A stretch of 64,000 nt of DNA from Saprospirales bacterium (GCA_007693915.1 RECS01000105.1:31422-95421), one strand, 5' to 3'; counted from the stretch's first letter, positions 35,387 through 46,392 are shown. Numbers and translations: made by a program. Notes: generated from the sequence alone by a model not told the origin.

Positions 35387-37858
35387 ATGACAGACCCCTC
35401 AAGGATTTTAAATGTTAACATAGAGGACCAAATGAAATCTGCATACATAGATTATTCTATGTCTGTTATTGTGTCCAGAGCATTACCTGATGTACGGGAT
35501 GGTTTGAAACCCGTTCACAGAAGGATTCTTTTTGGAATGGATCAATTAGGTGTTCAATACAATAAATCCCATAAAAAATCTGCTAGAATAGTCGGTGAGG
35601 TATTGGGTAAATACCACCCACATGGCGACAGTGCGGTTTATGATGCTATGGTGAGAATGGCTCAGCCTTGGTCTCTAAGGTATCCGCTTGTTGATGGTCA
35701 GGGTAATTTTGGAAGTATGGATGGGGATTCACCTGCTGCCATGCGTTACACAGAGGCGAGATTGCAGAAAATATCAGATGAACTTCTTTCTGATATCAAA
35801 AAAGAAACAGTTGATTTTAATCTCAATTTTGACGATACGCTCGAAGAGCCTTCTGTCTTGCCTTCACGCATCCCAAATTTGTTAGTGAATGGTGCTTCTG
35901 GTATAGCTGTGGGTATGGCGACCAATATGTTGCCCCACAATCTGACCGAAGTTATAGATGGCATATCTGCCTTTATAGATAATCCTGAGATTACGATTGA
36001 TGAGTTGATTCAACATGTAAAGGCTCCTGACTTTCCTACCGGTGGAATAATTTACGGATATAGTGGGGTAAAAGAGGCTTTTGAAACAGGTAGAGGAAGA
36101 GTAGTGGTTCGAGCTAGGGTTGAAATAGAAGAAACTGGAACCGGAAGAGAACGCTTAATAGTTACCGAAATTCCCTATCAAGTGAATAAGGCTAACCTTA
36201 TTATTAAAATTGCCGATTTGGTCAACGATGAAAAAGTGACCGGTATCAGTGATGTCCGTGATGAATCTGATAGAAATGGATTGAGAATAGTTGTCGAATT
36301 AAAAAAAGACGCTATGGCTAGCGTAGTTTTATCAAAGCTCTATAAATACACTCCACTTCAAACCTCTTATGGGGTTAATAATATAGCTCTTGTTAATGGC
36401 AGACCTATTCAATTGAACCTCAAAGATATGATGTCCCATTTTGTGGATTTCAGAATAGAGGTGGTGGTTAGAAGAACGCAATACGAATTGCGGAAAGCGG
36501 AAGAAAGAGCTCATATTTTGGAAGGACTTCTTATCGCACTTGATAATTTAGATGAGGTGATTTCACTTATCCGAGCCAGTAAAACTGTACAGGAGGCCCA
36601 GGAGGGCTTGATGAGTAGATTTAAACTTTCTGAAGTTCAAGCAAAAGCCATTCTTGAAATGCGCCTTCAGAAACTGACTGGTCTGGAAAGGGAAAAGGTC
36701 AAAAGTGAATATGATGAACTGCAGAAGAAAATTACTTATTACAAGAGCATACTTGCTTCAGTCGAACTACAAAGAGAAATCGTAAAGAATGAGCTGCTAG
36801 AAGTAAAAGAAGTTTTTGGAGACGAGAGAAGGACTGAGATTTCTTTTGAAGATGGTGATATCAGTATAGAAGATATGATCCCCAATGAAGATGTAGTCGT
36901 TACCATTAGTCATCTCGGATACATCAAAAGAACAAAAGTTTCTGAATATAAAACTCAAGGAAGGGGTGGCAGAGGTAGTCGCGGATCTAAAACGCGTGAT
37001 GAGGATTTTATAGAACATATCTTTACTGCCCGAACCCATGATCACTTATTATTATTTACTGAATTGGGTCGTTGTTTCTGGCTTAAAGTTTATGAAATAC
37101 CTGAAGCCAGTAAGACAAGCCTTGGTAGGGTTATTCGTAATATTATTCCTCTACCCAAAGAAGATAAAGTAAAAGCATATATTAAGATCCAGGATTTGAA
37201 TGATCAGGATTTTATCAATAGTCACTATATCGTTTTTGCCACTGCTTTTGGTATCATAAAAAAGACGCTTGTAGAAAGCTTTTCAAGACCGAGGACCAAT
37301 GGTATTAATGCAATTACCATCAAAGAAGGAGATAGTTTATTGGAAGTAAAACTGACGAATGGCGAGTCCGAAATAATGCTTGCCAATAGAAATGGTAGAG
37401 CGATTAGATTCCATGAATCGAATGTCAGGGCAATGGGTAGAACTGCAGCTGGCGTTATAGCGATGAGATTGGATGACGATAAGGATAGAATTGTAGGAAT
37501 GATAGCTGTGGATCCTGCTGACCCTGCATTCTCTGTGCTGGTTCTCTCTGAAAGGGGTAATGGAAAAAGATCACCCATAAATGATTACAGAATCACTAAC
37601 AGAGGTGGTAAAGGGGTAAAAACCATGAATATTACTGAAAAAACAGGAGCCCTTGTTGCAATCAAAGCAGTAACAGATGTGGACGACCTGATGATAACAA
37701 CAAAAATGGGGGTAGTTATAAGATTGGATATTAGTGAGTTAAGAGTTATGGGACGAGCAACTCAAGGTGTTAGACTTATCCGACTAAACGGTGCTGAAGC
37801 CATTGCAGATGTGACCATTGTCAAAAAGGAAAATGGCGAAGGAGAAGAAGAGGAATAA
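35387..37858 (+). CDS. gyrA: DNA gyrase subunit A
   Basis: 823 residues. The breakage-reunion domain has [17 protein letters not shown] and the catalytic Tyr121 (AAMRYTEAR). The quinolone-resistance region reads GDSAVYDA with Ser82 and Asp86 intact, equivalent to the sensitive E. coli residues. The C-terminal beta-pinwheel starts after ~500 and carries a GyrA-box-like QGRGGRG (about 525), which argues for gyrase rather than ParC. The C-terminal tail is acidic. With GyrB it introduces negative supercoils. It has its own -7 element after the tRNA terminator. Confidence 0.95.
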   Translation: MTDPSRILNVNIEDQMKSAYIDYSMSVIVSRALPDVRDGLKPVHRRILFGMDQLGVQYNKSHKKSARIVGEVLGKYHPHGDSAVYDAMVRMAQPWSLRYPLVDGQGNFGSMDGDSPAAMRYTEARLQKISDELLSDIKKETVDFNLNFDDTLEEPSVLPSRIPNLLVNGASGIAVGMATNMLPHNLTEVIDGISAFIDNPEITIDELIQHVKAPDFPTGGIIYGYSGVKEAFETGRGRVVVRARVEIEETGTGRERLIVTEIPYQVNKANLIIKIADLVNDEKVTGISDVRDESDRNGLRIVVELKKDAMASVVLSKLYKYTPLQTSYGVNNIALVNGRPIQLNLKDMMSHFVDFRIEVVVRRTQYELRKAEERAHILEGLLIALDNLDEVISLIRASKTVQEAQEGLMSRFKLSEVQAKAILEMRLQKLTGLEREKVKSEYDELQKKITYYKSILASVELQREIVKNELLEVKEVFGDERRTEISFEDGDISIEDMIPNEDVVVTISHLGYIKRTKVSEYKTQGRGGRGSRGSKTRDEDFIEHIFTARTHDHLLLFTELGRCFWLKVYEIPEASKTSLGRVIRNIIPLPKEDKVKAYIKIQDLNDQDFINSHYIVFATAFGIIKKTLVESFSRPRTNGINAITIKEGDSLLEVKLTNGESEIMLANRNGRAIRFHESNVRAMGRTAAGVIAMRLDDDKDRIVGMIAVDPADPAFSVLVLSERGNGKRSPINDYRITNRGGKGVKTMNITEKTGALVAIKAVTDVDDLMITTKMGVVIRLDISELRVMGRATQGVRLIRLNGAEAIADVTIVKKENGEGEEEE

Positions 37859-38013
37859 CATGGAATTAACTGCAAATTGATCTTATTTGGAACAATTCTG
37901 GTCGTTAAATATTTCTATATTTGGGACCCTTTTAGCAAATCACTTAATTTTGTAAATATCTAACTAGATGGTTTGTTTTAAGTAAATTGATTTTAAAATT
38001 TAAATTTAACAAA

Positions 38014-39327
38014 ATGAAAAAGATTATTTTATTAGGATTATGTGTTTTGATGACTGTTCCTGAAATCATAGGTCAAAATATCAACAGAGACATTAGACAA
38101 GCTACACGTGAATTGAACCGCTATAATCTCGATCCACTTCAAAATGCAGAGAACCTTACTGAGGCTATTAATTTAATTGAGGAAGTGATTAAGGATCCGG
38201 AAGCACTTGATAATTATCGTGCTTGGCAAACAAGGGGAGAAATTTATAATACTTCATTAACAGCTCAGGTTACTATGATTCAAATTGGTCAGGCAGAATC
38301 CTTATCTAGACCTCATGAAGCCATGATGGCGTTCGAATCATTCAGAATTGCCTTACCACTTGCTGAAAGAAGACACGAAACTCGCGATGCATTAGATGGT
38401 ATAACAGAAGCTGCGGGTCACCTTGGATTTGTTGGCAATACTCATATTTCTGCCGGAGAGTTTGATCAGGCGTTTTTTCCTTTGAATGCCGTATATGAGA
38501 TACATAATATTCTGATTGAAAATGAGCGCGATCCTATTTTTGAAGATAAGGATGAGCTTTACAATCATCTTTATATTCTTGGTATAACTGGCTTGGGTAC
38601 TGATGAAGCTGAACTTGCTAAGTCGTATTTAATTAAATTGTATGAGGCAAGGTTTGACGAGCCCAGAGTGTATACGACTCTTTTTGACCTGTACATTCGA
38701 ACAGATGAAGATAAAGCTTTTAAATATTTGGATGCGGGAAAAGAAGTAGATCCGGAGAATATAGATATTCTTTATGCAGAGATAAATTACTATATTGGAA
38801 AGCAGGATTTTACTATGTTGCAGGAAAAACTTACTCTTGCGATTGAGAAAGATCCTGAAAATCACACTCTTTATTCAGTTTTGGGTAACGTATTTATGAA
38901 TTTGATGAGTGAAGCATTAGCTGAAGAAAACGACGAAGAAGTGACTCTTTATTTTGAGACAGCACAAGGATATCTTGAAACTGCTATCGAACTTGAGCCA
39001 AACTTTTTTGAGCCTTATTATACATTAGGTTCAATGTACTTTAACAAAGCTGCAGTGCTTACTCAGAGGATGAATGATTTGGGTATGTCCAGAGAAGAAC
39101 AAAGACTATATGAAGAGTACAATACACAGGCAAACGAATTATTTGAAACAGCTTTGCCGTTTTTTCAAACATCAGAAAGTCTTGAACCCAATGACCATTC
39201 AACACTTATTGCATTAAGAGAGACTTACGCTAGAATGCAGGATTTTGACATGTATCAGGTGTTTAATGAAAGACTACAAAGGTTGGAGAAAGGTGAAAAA
39301 ATTGAAACTCCCTACTTTGGGAATTAA
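38014..39327 (+). CDS. Exported tetratricopeptide-repeat protein
   Basis: 437 residues from the ATG at 38014. The ORF-track start adds nine residues ahead of the signal peptide MKKIILLGLCVLMTVPEIIGQ. The mature part is almost all helical hairpins with TPR spacing (YTTLFDLYIRTDEDKAFKYLDAGKEVDP, HTLYSVLGNVFMNLMSEALA, YYTLGSMYFNKAAVL), probably seven or more units. It is expected in the periplasm as a scaffold. Substrate or partner unknown. A strong terminator follows. Confidence 0.83.
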   Translation: MKKIILLGLCVLMTVPEIIGQNINRDIRQATRELNRYNLDPLQNAENLTEAINLIEEVIKDPEALDNYRAWQTRGEIYNTSLTAQVTMIQIGQAESLSRPHEAMMAFESFRIALPLAERRHETRDALDGITEAAGHLGFVGNTHISAGEFDQAFFPLNAVYEIHNILIENERDPIFEDKDELYNHLYILGITGLGTDEAELAKSYLIKLYEARFDEPRVYTTLFDLYIRTDEDKAFKYLDAGKEVDPENIDILYAEINYYIGKQDFTMLQEKLTLAIEKDPENHTLYSVLGNVFMNLMSEALAEENDEEVTLYFETAQGYLETAIELEPNFFEPYYTLGSMYFNKAAVLTQRMNDLGMSREEQRLYEEYNTQANELFETALPFFQTSESLEPNDHSTLIALRETYARMQDFDMYQVFNERLQRLEKGEKIETPYFGN

Positions 39328-39350
39328 ACAAATATAATTCAATGAACTTT

Positions 39351-39385
39351 AATCCCCTGATATATCATATCGGGGGATTTTTTTT
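39351..39385 (+). terminator. Terminator between the TPR gene and ettA
   Basis: AATCCCC...GGGGATT with an inner ATAT/ATAT stem gives a 13-bp nearly continuous hairpin and a T run. The last T is the first base of the ettA -7 element. Confidence 0.85.
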
Positions 39386-39392
39386 AGATTTG
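39385..39392 (+). promoter_or_regulatory. -7 element of ettA
   Basis: TAGATTTG (TAnnTTTG) begins at the end of the upstream terminator's T tract and lies 14 bases before the ettA ATG. Confidence 0.5.
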
Positions 39393-39406
39393 CGTAAAAT
39401 ATCAAA

Positions 39407-41095
39407 ATGGATCAAAAAATAATTTTCTCAATGATGGGAGTGAGTAAAGTTCTCCCTCAGAATAACAAGACCATCATTAAGGACATACACCTATCTTTTT
39501 TTTATGGTGCTAAAATAGGCATCATTGGTTTAAATGGTTCTGGAAAATCTACCTTGCTTAGGATTATTGCTGGGATAGATCAGAATTACAGAGGTAAAAT
39601 TGAATTCCAGAAGGATTACAAAATCGGCTTTCTGGAACAAGAGCCGCAGTTAGATTCCGAAAAAACAGTTAAGCAAGTGGTTAGTGAGGGTGTTCAGGAG
39701 ATAATGGATCTTTTGGCTGAATATGAGGAGGTGAATCAAGCCATGGGAATGGAAGAAAATTATATGGATCCTGACAAAATGGATAAGCTGTTGCACAAAC
39801 AGGGTAGCCTAGGAGAGCGTATTGACTTGGTTAATGGATGGGAAATTGATTCCGTTTTGGAAAGAGCCATGGATGCTTTGAAATGCCCAGATCCTGAGAA
39901 AAAAATTGAGGTTCTGTCCGGTGGAGAAAAAAGAAGAGTAGCTCTGTGTCGATTGTTATTGCAAGAGCCTGACATCCTACTTTTAGATGAGCCTACCAAC
40001 CACCTCGATGCAGAGTCCGTACATTGGCTAGAGCAACACCTTGAAAGGTATAAAGGAACTGTAATTGCTGTAACCCACGATAGATATTTCTTAGATAATG
40101 TAGCCGGTTGGATACTTGAGCTGGATAGGGGAGAGGGTATTCCTTGGGAAGGAAATTATTCTTCATGGTTGGAACAAAAGCAGAAAAGACTTGCTACTGA
40201 AGAAAAACAAGAAAGTAAGCGTCAGAAAGCACTTCAAAGAGAGTTGGAGTGGGTGCGTATGAATCCCAAAGGAAGACAGGCGAAAGCCAAAGCAAGACTG
40301 AGTAATTACGAAAAAATGGCTGCGGAGGAAGCCAAGACTAAGGAGGCAAGACTAGAGATTTTTATTCCTTCCGGTCCTCGCCTTGGTAATAATGTAATTA
40401 ATGCTGAGGGCATTTACAAAGGATATGGAGACCGCCTACTTGTTGAAAATCTCTCCTTTCAATTGCCCCCTGCTGGTATTGTTGGAATTATTGGACCCAA
40501 CGGAGCCGGTAAGACTACGCTTTTTAGAATGATTATGGGACAGGAAAAGGCGGATAAGGGAAATATCGAAATTGGAGAAACAGTGAAGATTGGATATGTT
40601 GATCAAACCCATGAAGATATCCACCCCGACAAAACAGTTTATGAGGTCGTCTCTAATGGTAATGATTTTATTCAATTAGGAAATACTGAAATAAACAGTC
40701 GTGCTTATCTTGCTAGATTTAATTTTACAGGAGCTGATCAAGAGAAAAAATGTGGTGTTTTATCTGGAGGAGAAAGAAACAGACTTCACCTAGCTATGTG
40801 TTTAAAACAGGAGGCTAATGTTTTACTTTTAGATGAGCCTACAAACGATATAGATGTCAATACCTTACGAGCTCTCGAAGAAGCTATAGAAAATTTCCCG
40901 GGTTGTGCAGTAGTAATTTCACATGATAGATGGTTTTTAGATAGGGTTGCCACGCATATATTGGCTTTTGAAGGGGATGCACAAGTGTATTATTTTGAAG
41001 GTGGATACTCTGATTATGAAGAGAATAGAAGGAAACGCCATGGCGAAATTGGAAGTAAAAAATTCAAATATAAAAAGTTGGTAGCAGAGGGGTAA
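39407..41095 (+). CDS. ettA: Energy-dependent translational throttle protein EttA (ABC-F)
   Basis: 562 residues with two ABC ATPase domains and no membrane segment. First: GLNGSGKST, LSGGEKRRVALC, LLLDEPTNHLD. Second: GPNGAGKTT, LSGGERNRLHLA, LLLDEPTNDID. The length (E. coli EttA is about 555) and the linker FIPSGPRLGNNV are characteristic of EttA among ABC-F proteins. It binds the ribosomal E site and tunes entry into elongation according to energy state. Its promoter is immediately behind the terminator of the upstream gene. Confidence 0.92.
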   Translation: MDQKIIFSMMGVSKVLPQNNKTIIKDIHLSFFYGAKIGIIGLNGSGKSTLLRIIAGIDQNYRGKIEFQKDYKIGFLEQEPQLDSEKTVKQVVSEGVQEIMDLLAEYEEVNQAMGMEENYMDPDKMDKLLHKQGSLGERIDLVNGWEIDSVLERAMDALKCPDPEKKIEVLSGGEKRRVALCRLLLQEPDILLLDEPTNHLDAESVHWLEQHLERYKGTVIAVTHDRYFLDNVAGWILELDRGEGIPWEGNYSSWLEQKQKRLATEEKQESKRQKALQRELEWVRMNPKGRQAKAKARLSNYEKMAAEEAKTKEARLEIFIPSGPRLGNNVINAEGIYKGYGDRLLVENLSFQLPPAGIVGIIGPNGAGKTTLFRMIMGQEKADKGNIEIGETVKIGYVDQTHEDIHPDKTVYEVVSNGNDFIQLGNTEINSRAYLARFNFTGADQEKKCGVLSGGERNRLHLAMCLKQEANVLLLDEPTNDIDVNTLRALEEAIENFPGCAVVISHDRWFLDRVATHILAFEGDAQVYYFEGGYSDYEENRRKRHGEIGSKKFKYKKLVAEG

Positions 41096-41172
41096 TCAAA
41101 AATTGAAAGTCTTCCAATCCAAAGTATCCTTGAGGTGTTTTTAATATTATCTAAGAGTCTAATGCAAAATAG

Positions 41173-42954
41173 TTATTCTATTTCTGCTAGTTTTTGCTTT
41201 TCAAAAATATTGAAATATGCACCTTCTATCTGGATGAGTTCCACATGGGTACCCTCTTCTATAATTCTTCCCTTGTCCAAAACTATAATCCTATCAAAAT
41301 ACTGAAGAGCGTCAAGTCGGTGCGTAATCATTAATGTGGTTTTGTCCGTCAATTCATTTCGCAAGTGGTTGATAATCTGCTGCTCAGTTTTTGTATCCAC
41401 TGCAGACAAACAATCGTCCAGTATGATGATTTCCGGGTTCTTTATAAAAGCTCGTGCAATTGAAATGCGTTGTTTTTGACCACCGGATAGCGTTACTCCT
41501 CTTTCTCCTGTTATAGTCTGAAATCCTTTTGGAAACTCTTTAATATCTTCGTAAATGGCTGCTAGTTTTGAATATTTTTCAATTTCCCCTTTTTTCGCAT
41601 TAGCTTTTCCAAACTTTATGTTTTCTTCTATGGTATCAGAAAAAAGAAACACATCCTGTTGTATGTACGCAATGCTTTTTCTCAGATGAAAAAGGTCATA
41701 GTGTTTTAAATTTTTCCCTTCAATAAAAATATTGCCTTCAGTTGGGTCAAAGGTTCTAACCATCAAATCAGCAAGTGAAGTTTTTCCCGATCCTGTTTTA
41801 CCAACAATTCCTACCTTTTCTCCGGGGTTTATAATCAAAGAAATATCTTTTAATGCATTAATGCCTGTGTCAGGGTAGGTTAAAGACACGTTTTTAAATT
41901 CAATTTTCCCCTTTACTTGTTGTCTAATCGTGCCAATATTTTCTATTTGAGAAGGGGTGCTCTTAAACTGATTTATTCTGTTCATCGAAGCCTCAGCTTG
42001 CTGGACTATAGATGCGATCCAACCAATCGCTGTAACTGGCCATGCAAGCATATTGACATACAATACAAATTCAGCTATGTTGCCCGGACTGAGATCACCT
42101 CTGATCATCTGAATTCCGCCTATATAAATGGTAATAATGGTGCTCGTACCGATAAGCAAAAGCATTAGTGGTGAAAACAGTGCATCTACCTTCGCAAGTG
42201 AAATCGATTTTTCTTTAAATACATTGGATTGAGCATTGAAATAGGTGCTCATCTGCTTTTCTCTTACATAGGATTTTAATACCCTGATGCCTGAATAAAC
42301 CTCCTGAGCAACACTATTCAGATATGCCAATTGACGTTGAATTCTTTCACTTTTTCTGTTTATAATACTGGAGACATAGTATATAGAAATAGAAAGCAAT
42401 GGAAGTGGTAAAAGGACATAAAAAGTAAGTGTTGGACTTACACTGACCATAGCGTAAATTACTATGATAAAAAGAGTTAGAAGATTAATAAAATACAAAA
42501 TTGCAGGTCCAAGGTAGTTTCTTACCTTATTTACATCTTCAGTTATTCTTGACATCAAATCACCGGTTTTGTTCCTCCTGTAAAAAAGTTGGTCCAATTC
42601 CTGATACTTATCATAAATTTCTTTTCTTAAGTCGTATTCAATTAATCTGGATGCGACAATGATGGTTTGTCTCATGAAATACATGAAAACTCCCATAATC
42701 AGGGCTAGAATCAACACCAATATCCCAAAATACAGTAAGATACTACCTATTTCCATGTACAAATCTGCTCTTGCATCAGTACCTTCTAATAATTTGAATA
42801 GTTTTATGTTCTCCAATACGAGGTCTAATGCCTCCCTTACCATTTGTGGCTGCAATACTCTAAAGAAATTGGATAAGCCAACAAAAAGCGTACCCAGAAG
42901 TAGTTTCCATCTGTACCGATAAAGAAATCGATTTAATGTGATTAAATTTTTCAA
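41173..42954 (-). CDS. ABC exporter, fused permease and ATPase (MsbA-like; TTG start)
   Basis: 593 residues: six transmembrane helices in the first ~320 residues, then an ATPase domain with GKTGSGKTS, LSGGQKQRISIARAF and ILDDCLSAVDT. It is a homodimeric or heterodimeric exporter of the MsbA/LmrA class. Lipid, peptide or drug cargo cannot be decided. The start is TTG at 42954, because an in-frame TAA lies three codons upstream and the next Met is residue 37, inside the first helix region. It is convergent with ettA and divergent from fbp. Confidence 0.88.
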   Translation of the reverse strand: MKNLITLNRFLYRYRWKLLLGTLFVGLSNFFRVLQPQMVREALDLVLENIKLFKLLEGTDARADLYMEIGSILLYFGILVLILALIMGVFMYFMRQTIIVASRLIEYDLRKEIYDKYQELDQLFYRRNKTGDLMSRITEDVNKVRNYLGPAILYFINLLTLFIIVIYAMVSVSPTLTFYVLLPLPLLSISIYYVSSIINRKSERIQRQLAYLNSVAQEVYSGIRVLKSYVREKQMSTYFNAQSNVFKEKSISLAKVDALFSPLMLLLIGTSTIITIYIGGIQMIRGDLSPGNIAEFVLYVNMLAWPVTAIGWIASIVQQAEASMNRINQFKSTPSQIENIGTIRQQVKGKIEFKNVSLTYPDTGINALKDISLIINPGEKVGIVGKTGSGKTSLADLMVRTFDPTEGNIFIEGKNLKHYDLFHLRKSIAYIQQDVFLFSDTIEENIKFGKANAKKGEIEKYSKLAAIYEDIKEFPKGFQTITGERGVTLSGGQKQRISIARAFIKNPEIIILDDCLSAVDTKTEQQIINHLRNELTDKTTLMITHRLDALQYFDRIIVLDKGRIIEEGTHVELIQIEGAYFNIFEKQKLAEIE

Positions 42955-43161
42955 AGAGTTGAATTATAGTTAGGTGATATTCTAATGGTGGCTAAACACT
43001 ACAAACCACAAATTTAGACCAATGTTTTGTTTCCATGATAGTTTTTACGGAAGTTGGTAGGGTGGTGTTTATGATTTCGAAAATACACCATCAGGAATTA
43101 ATAAAGAACATCCGAGTAATTGATTGTATTATTTATTAGATTTATAGACCCTAAAATTTCC

Positions 43162-43169
43162 TATATTTG
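43162..43169 (+). promoter_or_regulatory. -7 element of fbp
   Basis: TATATTTG (TAnnTTTG) 18 bases before the ATG at 43188. The ORF-track TTG start (43167) falls inside it and is rejected. Confidence 0.6.
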
Positions 43170-43187
43170 CAGCAAAAATACTCGCAA

Positions 43188-44198
43188 ATGTACAGAATAG
43201 AAACACTTGATGAATTCATAATTAAGAGACAAAAGAATTTCTCTACCGCCACGGGTGAGCTAACCGGTTTACTTAGAGATATTGGACTCGCTGCAAAAAT
43301 TGTAAACAGAGAAGTGAACAAAGCCGGTTTGATTAATATTCTTGGTAAATTTGACAAAGAAAATGCATCAGGGGAACAAGTTGCAAAATTGGATATATAT
43401 GCCAATGATAAACTCATTGACTTTCTTAAAACAAGTGGTGAATGTGCAGGCTTGGCTTCAGAAGAACTTGAGGATTTTGTGCCCTTTCCTCCCAGAAATG
43501 GAAAATACGGAAAGTATGTGGTTTTGGTAGACCCACTAGATGGTTCATCTAATATTGATGTTAATGTTTCCGTAGGGACTATTTTTGGAATTTACAGGCG
43601 CATTGGGAAGGAAGATGAACCTGCTAGTCTAGATGACTTTTTACAAAAAGGAACTGAATTGGTTGCTGCAGGATATGTTATTTATGGAACCTCTACTATC
43701 CTTGTGTATTCTACCGGAAACGGTGTAAATGGATTTACTCTTGATCCTTCCATTGGTGAATTTTGTTTGAGTCATAGAGACATAAAAATTCCTCAGGAAG
43801 GTCCATATTATTCTGTAAATCAAGGCTACTATCTCAAATTTGACCTTGAAATGCGAAGGTATATTGATTATTGCTCAGACTTAAATTTGAGACTTCGATA
43901 TATTGGCACTATGGTAGCAGATATTCACCGTATTCTATTTCAAGGTGGAGTATTTATGTACCCCAATACGAGAAAATATCCGCAAGGCAAATTGAGACTT
44001 CTTTATGAGTGTAATCCCCTTTCATATATTGTAGAACAATCCGGAGGTAAGGCCATAAATACTAGACTGGAGCGGATATTAGAACTTAGTCCTGAGGAAT
44101 TGCACCAAAGGTCAAGTGTCATAATGGGTTCTCCCAAAATGATCGATGAGATGAAAGAATTTGTGCTGAGATATGCTCCTGATACAGTGGGAGGATAA
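43188..44198 (+). CDS. fbp: Fructose-1,6-bisphosphatase, class I
   Basis: 336 residues from ATG 43188 (MYRIETLDEF). Metal and substrate motifs are those of class I FBPase: NKAGLIN... near the N-terminus, ASEELEDF with acidic ligands, VVLVDPLDGSSNID with the catalytic aspartates, and LRYIGTMVADIHRIL and GKLRLLYECNP near the C-terminus. It removes the 1-phosphate of fructose-1,6-bisphosphate in gluconeogenesis, as needed by a cell living on amino acids. It is a single gene with its own -7 element. Confidence 0.96.
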   Translation: MYRIETLDEFIIKRQKNFSTATGELTGLLRDIGLAAKIVNREVNKAGLINILGKFDKENASGEQVAKLDIYANDKLIDFLKTSGECAGLASEELEDFVPFPPRNGKYGKYVVLVDPLDGSSNIDVNVSVGTIFGIYRRIGKEDEPASLDDFLQKGTELVAAGYVIYGTSTILVYSTGNGVNGFTLDPSIGEFCLSHRDIKIPQEGPYYSVNQGYYLKFDLEMRRYIDYCSDLNLRLRYIGTMVADIHRILFQGGVFMYPNTRKYPQGKLRLLYECNPLSYIVEQSGGKAINTRLERILELSPEELHQRSSVIMGSPKMIDEMKEFVLRYAPDTVGG

Positions 44199-44367
44199 TC
44201 ACCATTATTCTGTTTTTTTCGGATAAAAAATTTTATTGTGAATTCAAGTCATGTAATTTATCGCTAAAAAGCTGTTGCTGTTATTAAGAAAAAAAATTAT
44301 ATTTACACTTTATTTTCTGGAATCCCAAGTGATTACAAGGGTAAATTACAATTTTAAATATAATATC

Positions 44368-45606
44368 ATGAGGATCAAATTCTTATTCACAACATTCATT
44401 TTACTGTCATGCAGTTTGTCATTACTCGTTTCACAGGAAATGGTTGAGGATCCTACAGAAAAAACGGATAGTGTAAGCTTCGAAAAAAGTTCTGCTTTAG
44501 GGATTATTGCAAAAAAGTTATTAACCGATTACAATGGTCCAATAGCCAATGAACCTTTTGACTTTCAAAAGTGGAATGGGGGTTTTGAACTTGGGGTAAG
44601 ACTACCCCTAAATGATTATTTGAACCTTGCTTTTCCTTTTAAAGCATCATCTGTTACGCTTCCTGAAACCAACAGGAATGTCAATATTTTGTCCTTAGAT
44701 GCTCAGGCTCAGTTTTTTCCTTTGCAAAATAATAGTATAAGACTTCAACCGTATCTCGCCTCCGGTATTGGAGCTGTTTTTGAGGGCGGTGATGACGATC
44801 TGAGTTTTGCAGTTCCTTTAGCTGTGGGTGCAAATATACACATCAATAAAAGGGTTGATTTGAATTTAGAGATGGCGTATAGAGTTGGATTAAAGTCAGA
44901 TAGAAATAATTACCAGTTAGGCATCGGATTTATTTACAATCTTACCGAAATGGAAGATAAGAAACCAAAACCACTTCCCGAAGTAATTGAGGAGGTTCCG
45001 GAGCCTTTTGATCATTTGGTAGATAGTGATGGTGATGGTGTACCCGATATATATGATTTGAGCCCGCAAAGGAGTGGGCTTGTCGAACTAATGGGTGCTC
45101 CTGATAGCGATGGTGACGGCATACCGGATCACCTTGATAAATGTCCACATGAACCCGGTCCCATTGAAAATCATGGTTGTCCTATAGAAGAACAGGTGAT
45201 TGCTGAACCTGAGCCAGAACCAGAACCGGAAATTGAAGAAATACCGGAAGAAATTCAAGAAGTTCTGGATATTGCAATGAGAGATGTACAATTTGATCTT
45301 GGACGTGCCACTATTCGTCCAGAGTCTTTTACTGTTCTCAACCAAGTTGCTGAAATAATGAGAGAATATCCCCAATATCGACTAAGAATCCATGGTCATA
45401 CTGATAATATTGGCTCCGCTGCTAACAATCAACGTTTGAGTGAGCAAAGGGCAAGGTCTTGCTATGAGTATCTTGCATCAAGAGGAGTATCGACCGCTAG
45501 GATGTCCTTCACCGGATTCGGTGAGTCAAGACCTGTCGCTACCAATGATACCCCTGAAGGCAGGGCAACAAATAGAAGAGTAGAATTTCAGCTTTATTTG
45601 GACTAA
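44368..45606 (+). CDS. OmpA-family protein with thrombospondin type 3 calcium-binding repeats
   Basis: 412 residues from the ATG at 44368, which opens a signal peptide (MRIKFLFTTFILLSC...). The ORF-track start adds 31 unlikely residues. An N-terminal beta-barrel of ~190 residues is followed by type 3 repeats (DSDGDGVPDIYD, DSDGDGIPDHLDKCP), an acidic Pro/Glu linker, and a C-terminal OmpA peptidoglycan-binding domain (LRIHGHTDN, LSEQRARSCYEYL, GRATNRRVEF). It ties the outer membrane to peptidoglycan. The repeats likely bind calcium. The DinB gene follows after 8 bases. Confidence 0.92.
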   Translation: MRIKFLFTTFILLSCSLSLLVSQEMVEDPTEKTDSVSFEKSSALGIIAKKLLTDYNGPIANEPFDFQKWNGGFELGVRLPLNDYLNLAFPFKASSVTLPETNRNVNILSLDAQAQFFPLQNNSIRLQPYLASGIGAVFEGGDDDLSFAVPLAVGANIHINKRVDLNLEMAYRVGLKSDRNNYQLGIGFIYNLTEMEDKKPKPLPEVIEEVPEPFDHLVDSDGDGVPDIYDLSPQRSGLVELMGAPDSDGDGIPDHLDKCPHEPGPIENHGCPIEEQVIAEPEPEPEPEIEEIPEEIQEVLDIAMRDVQFDLGRATIRPESFTVLNQVAEIMREYPQYRLRIHGHTDNIGSAANNQRLSEQRARSCYEYLASRGVSTARMSFTGFGESRPVATNDTPEGRATNRRVEFQLYLD

Positions 45607-45614
45607 TACAATTT

Positions 45615-46163
45615 ATGAAATCCCCTGCACAAGAACTTATTAGTGATCTAAGCGATGAAACCAGAGAAATTATTACTTTGGTTAAAAAACATCTTAGCCC
45701 ACTATCTCATGAGGAGTTTTTGCTAAGACCGGATGAAAAAAGCTGGAGTCCGGCTGAATGTCTTGAGCATTTAAACTTTTATGCTGCGCATTATTATCCG
45801 GTTATTCAGAGGAAAATGAATGAAGCTGGTCCATTTAAATCTGATTATCAGTTTAAAAGTGGATTTGCCGGTAATTTTTTTGCTAATTCACTTAAGCCTG
45901 GCAAGGGTATGAAACTTGCTGCTCCCAATGATAAAAATCCTGCAAAAATTGGTCTTGAACCTAAGGTTATTGAACGTTTTCTCAAGAACCAAAATACCAT
46001 GTTAGACCTCTTGAAAACTGCGAGAAAAAGAGATTTAAACGGAATAAAAATCCCATTATCGATTTCAACAATGATTAAATTTAAACTAGGTGATACTTTT
46101 CGCTTTTTAATTTATCACAATCAAAGGCATGTGCTACAAGCAGTTAAGGCGCTTAGAAATTAA
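45615..46163 (+). CDS. DinB-family putative metal-dependent protein
   Basis: 182 residues, four-helix-bundle DinB/YfiT pattern. Metal-binding histidines are visible in SPAECLEHLNFY and in the C-terminal YHNQRHVLQA. Many relatives are thiol transferases or of unknown function, so no substrate can be given. The start lies 8 bases after the OmpA-family gene, suggesting cotranscription, although their functions seem unrelated. Confidence 0.85.
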   Translation: MKSPAQELISDLSDETREIITLVKKHLSPLSHEEFLLRPDEKSWSPAECLEHLNFYAAHYYPVIQRKMNEAGPFKSDYQFKSGFAGNFFANSLKPGKGMKLAAPNDKNPAKIGLEPKVIERFLKNQNTMLDLLKTARKRDLNGIKIPLSISTMIKFKLGDTFRFLIYHNQRHVLQAVKALRN

Positions 46164-46392
46164 AGGTAAGGGTATTTAGATTAAGTTTTCGAATTAGGCT
46201 TTTAAACAATAATCTAAAAGTTAGATGGCTATTGATTCAAACTAACTAAATGTTTAAGGTTAATTACTTACATTTAATGGTATGATAGACAGAATTATAA
46301 TCAATCGACCTGACTTGCCCCTAAGAAAATTGAACACCGAACACCCATTAATCTCGTCTCGTTGACGAGATGATTTAAGAAGTATTCAAAAC
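46164..46392. other. Intergenic stretch with hairpin 46351-46371
   Basis: Part of a 466-base gap between DinB and the next gene. ATCTCGTC-TCGTT-GACGAGAT is a perfect 8-bp stem without T tract. No gene or RNA is recognised in this part. Confidence 0.4.

Noticed and set aside
37225-37578. 117-residue minus-strand ORF inside gyrA
   Set aside because: Antisense shadow of the conserved gyrA C-terminal domain.
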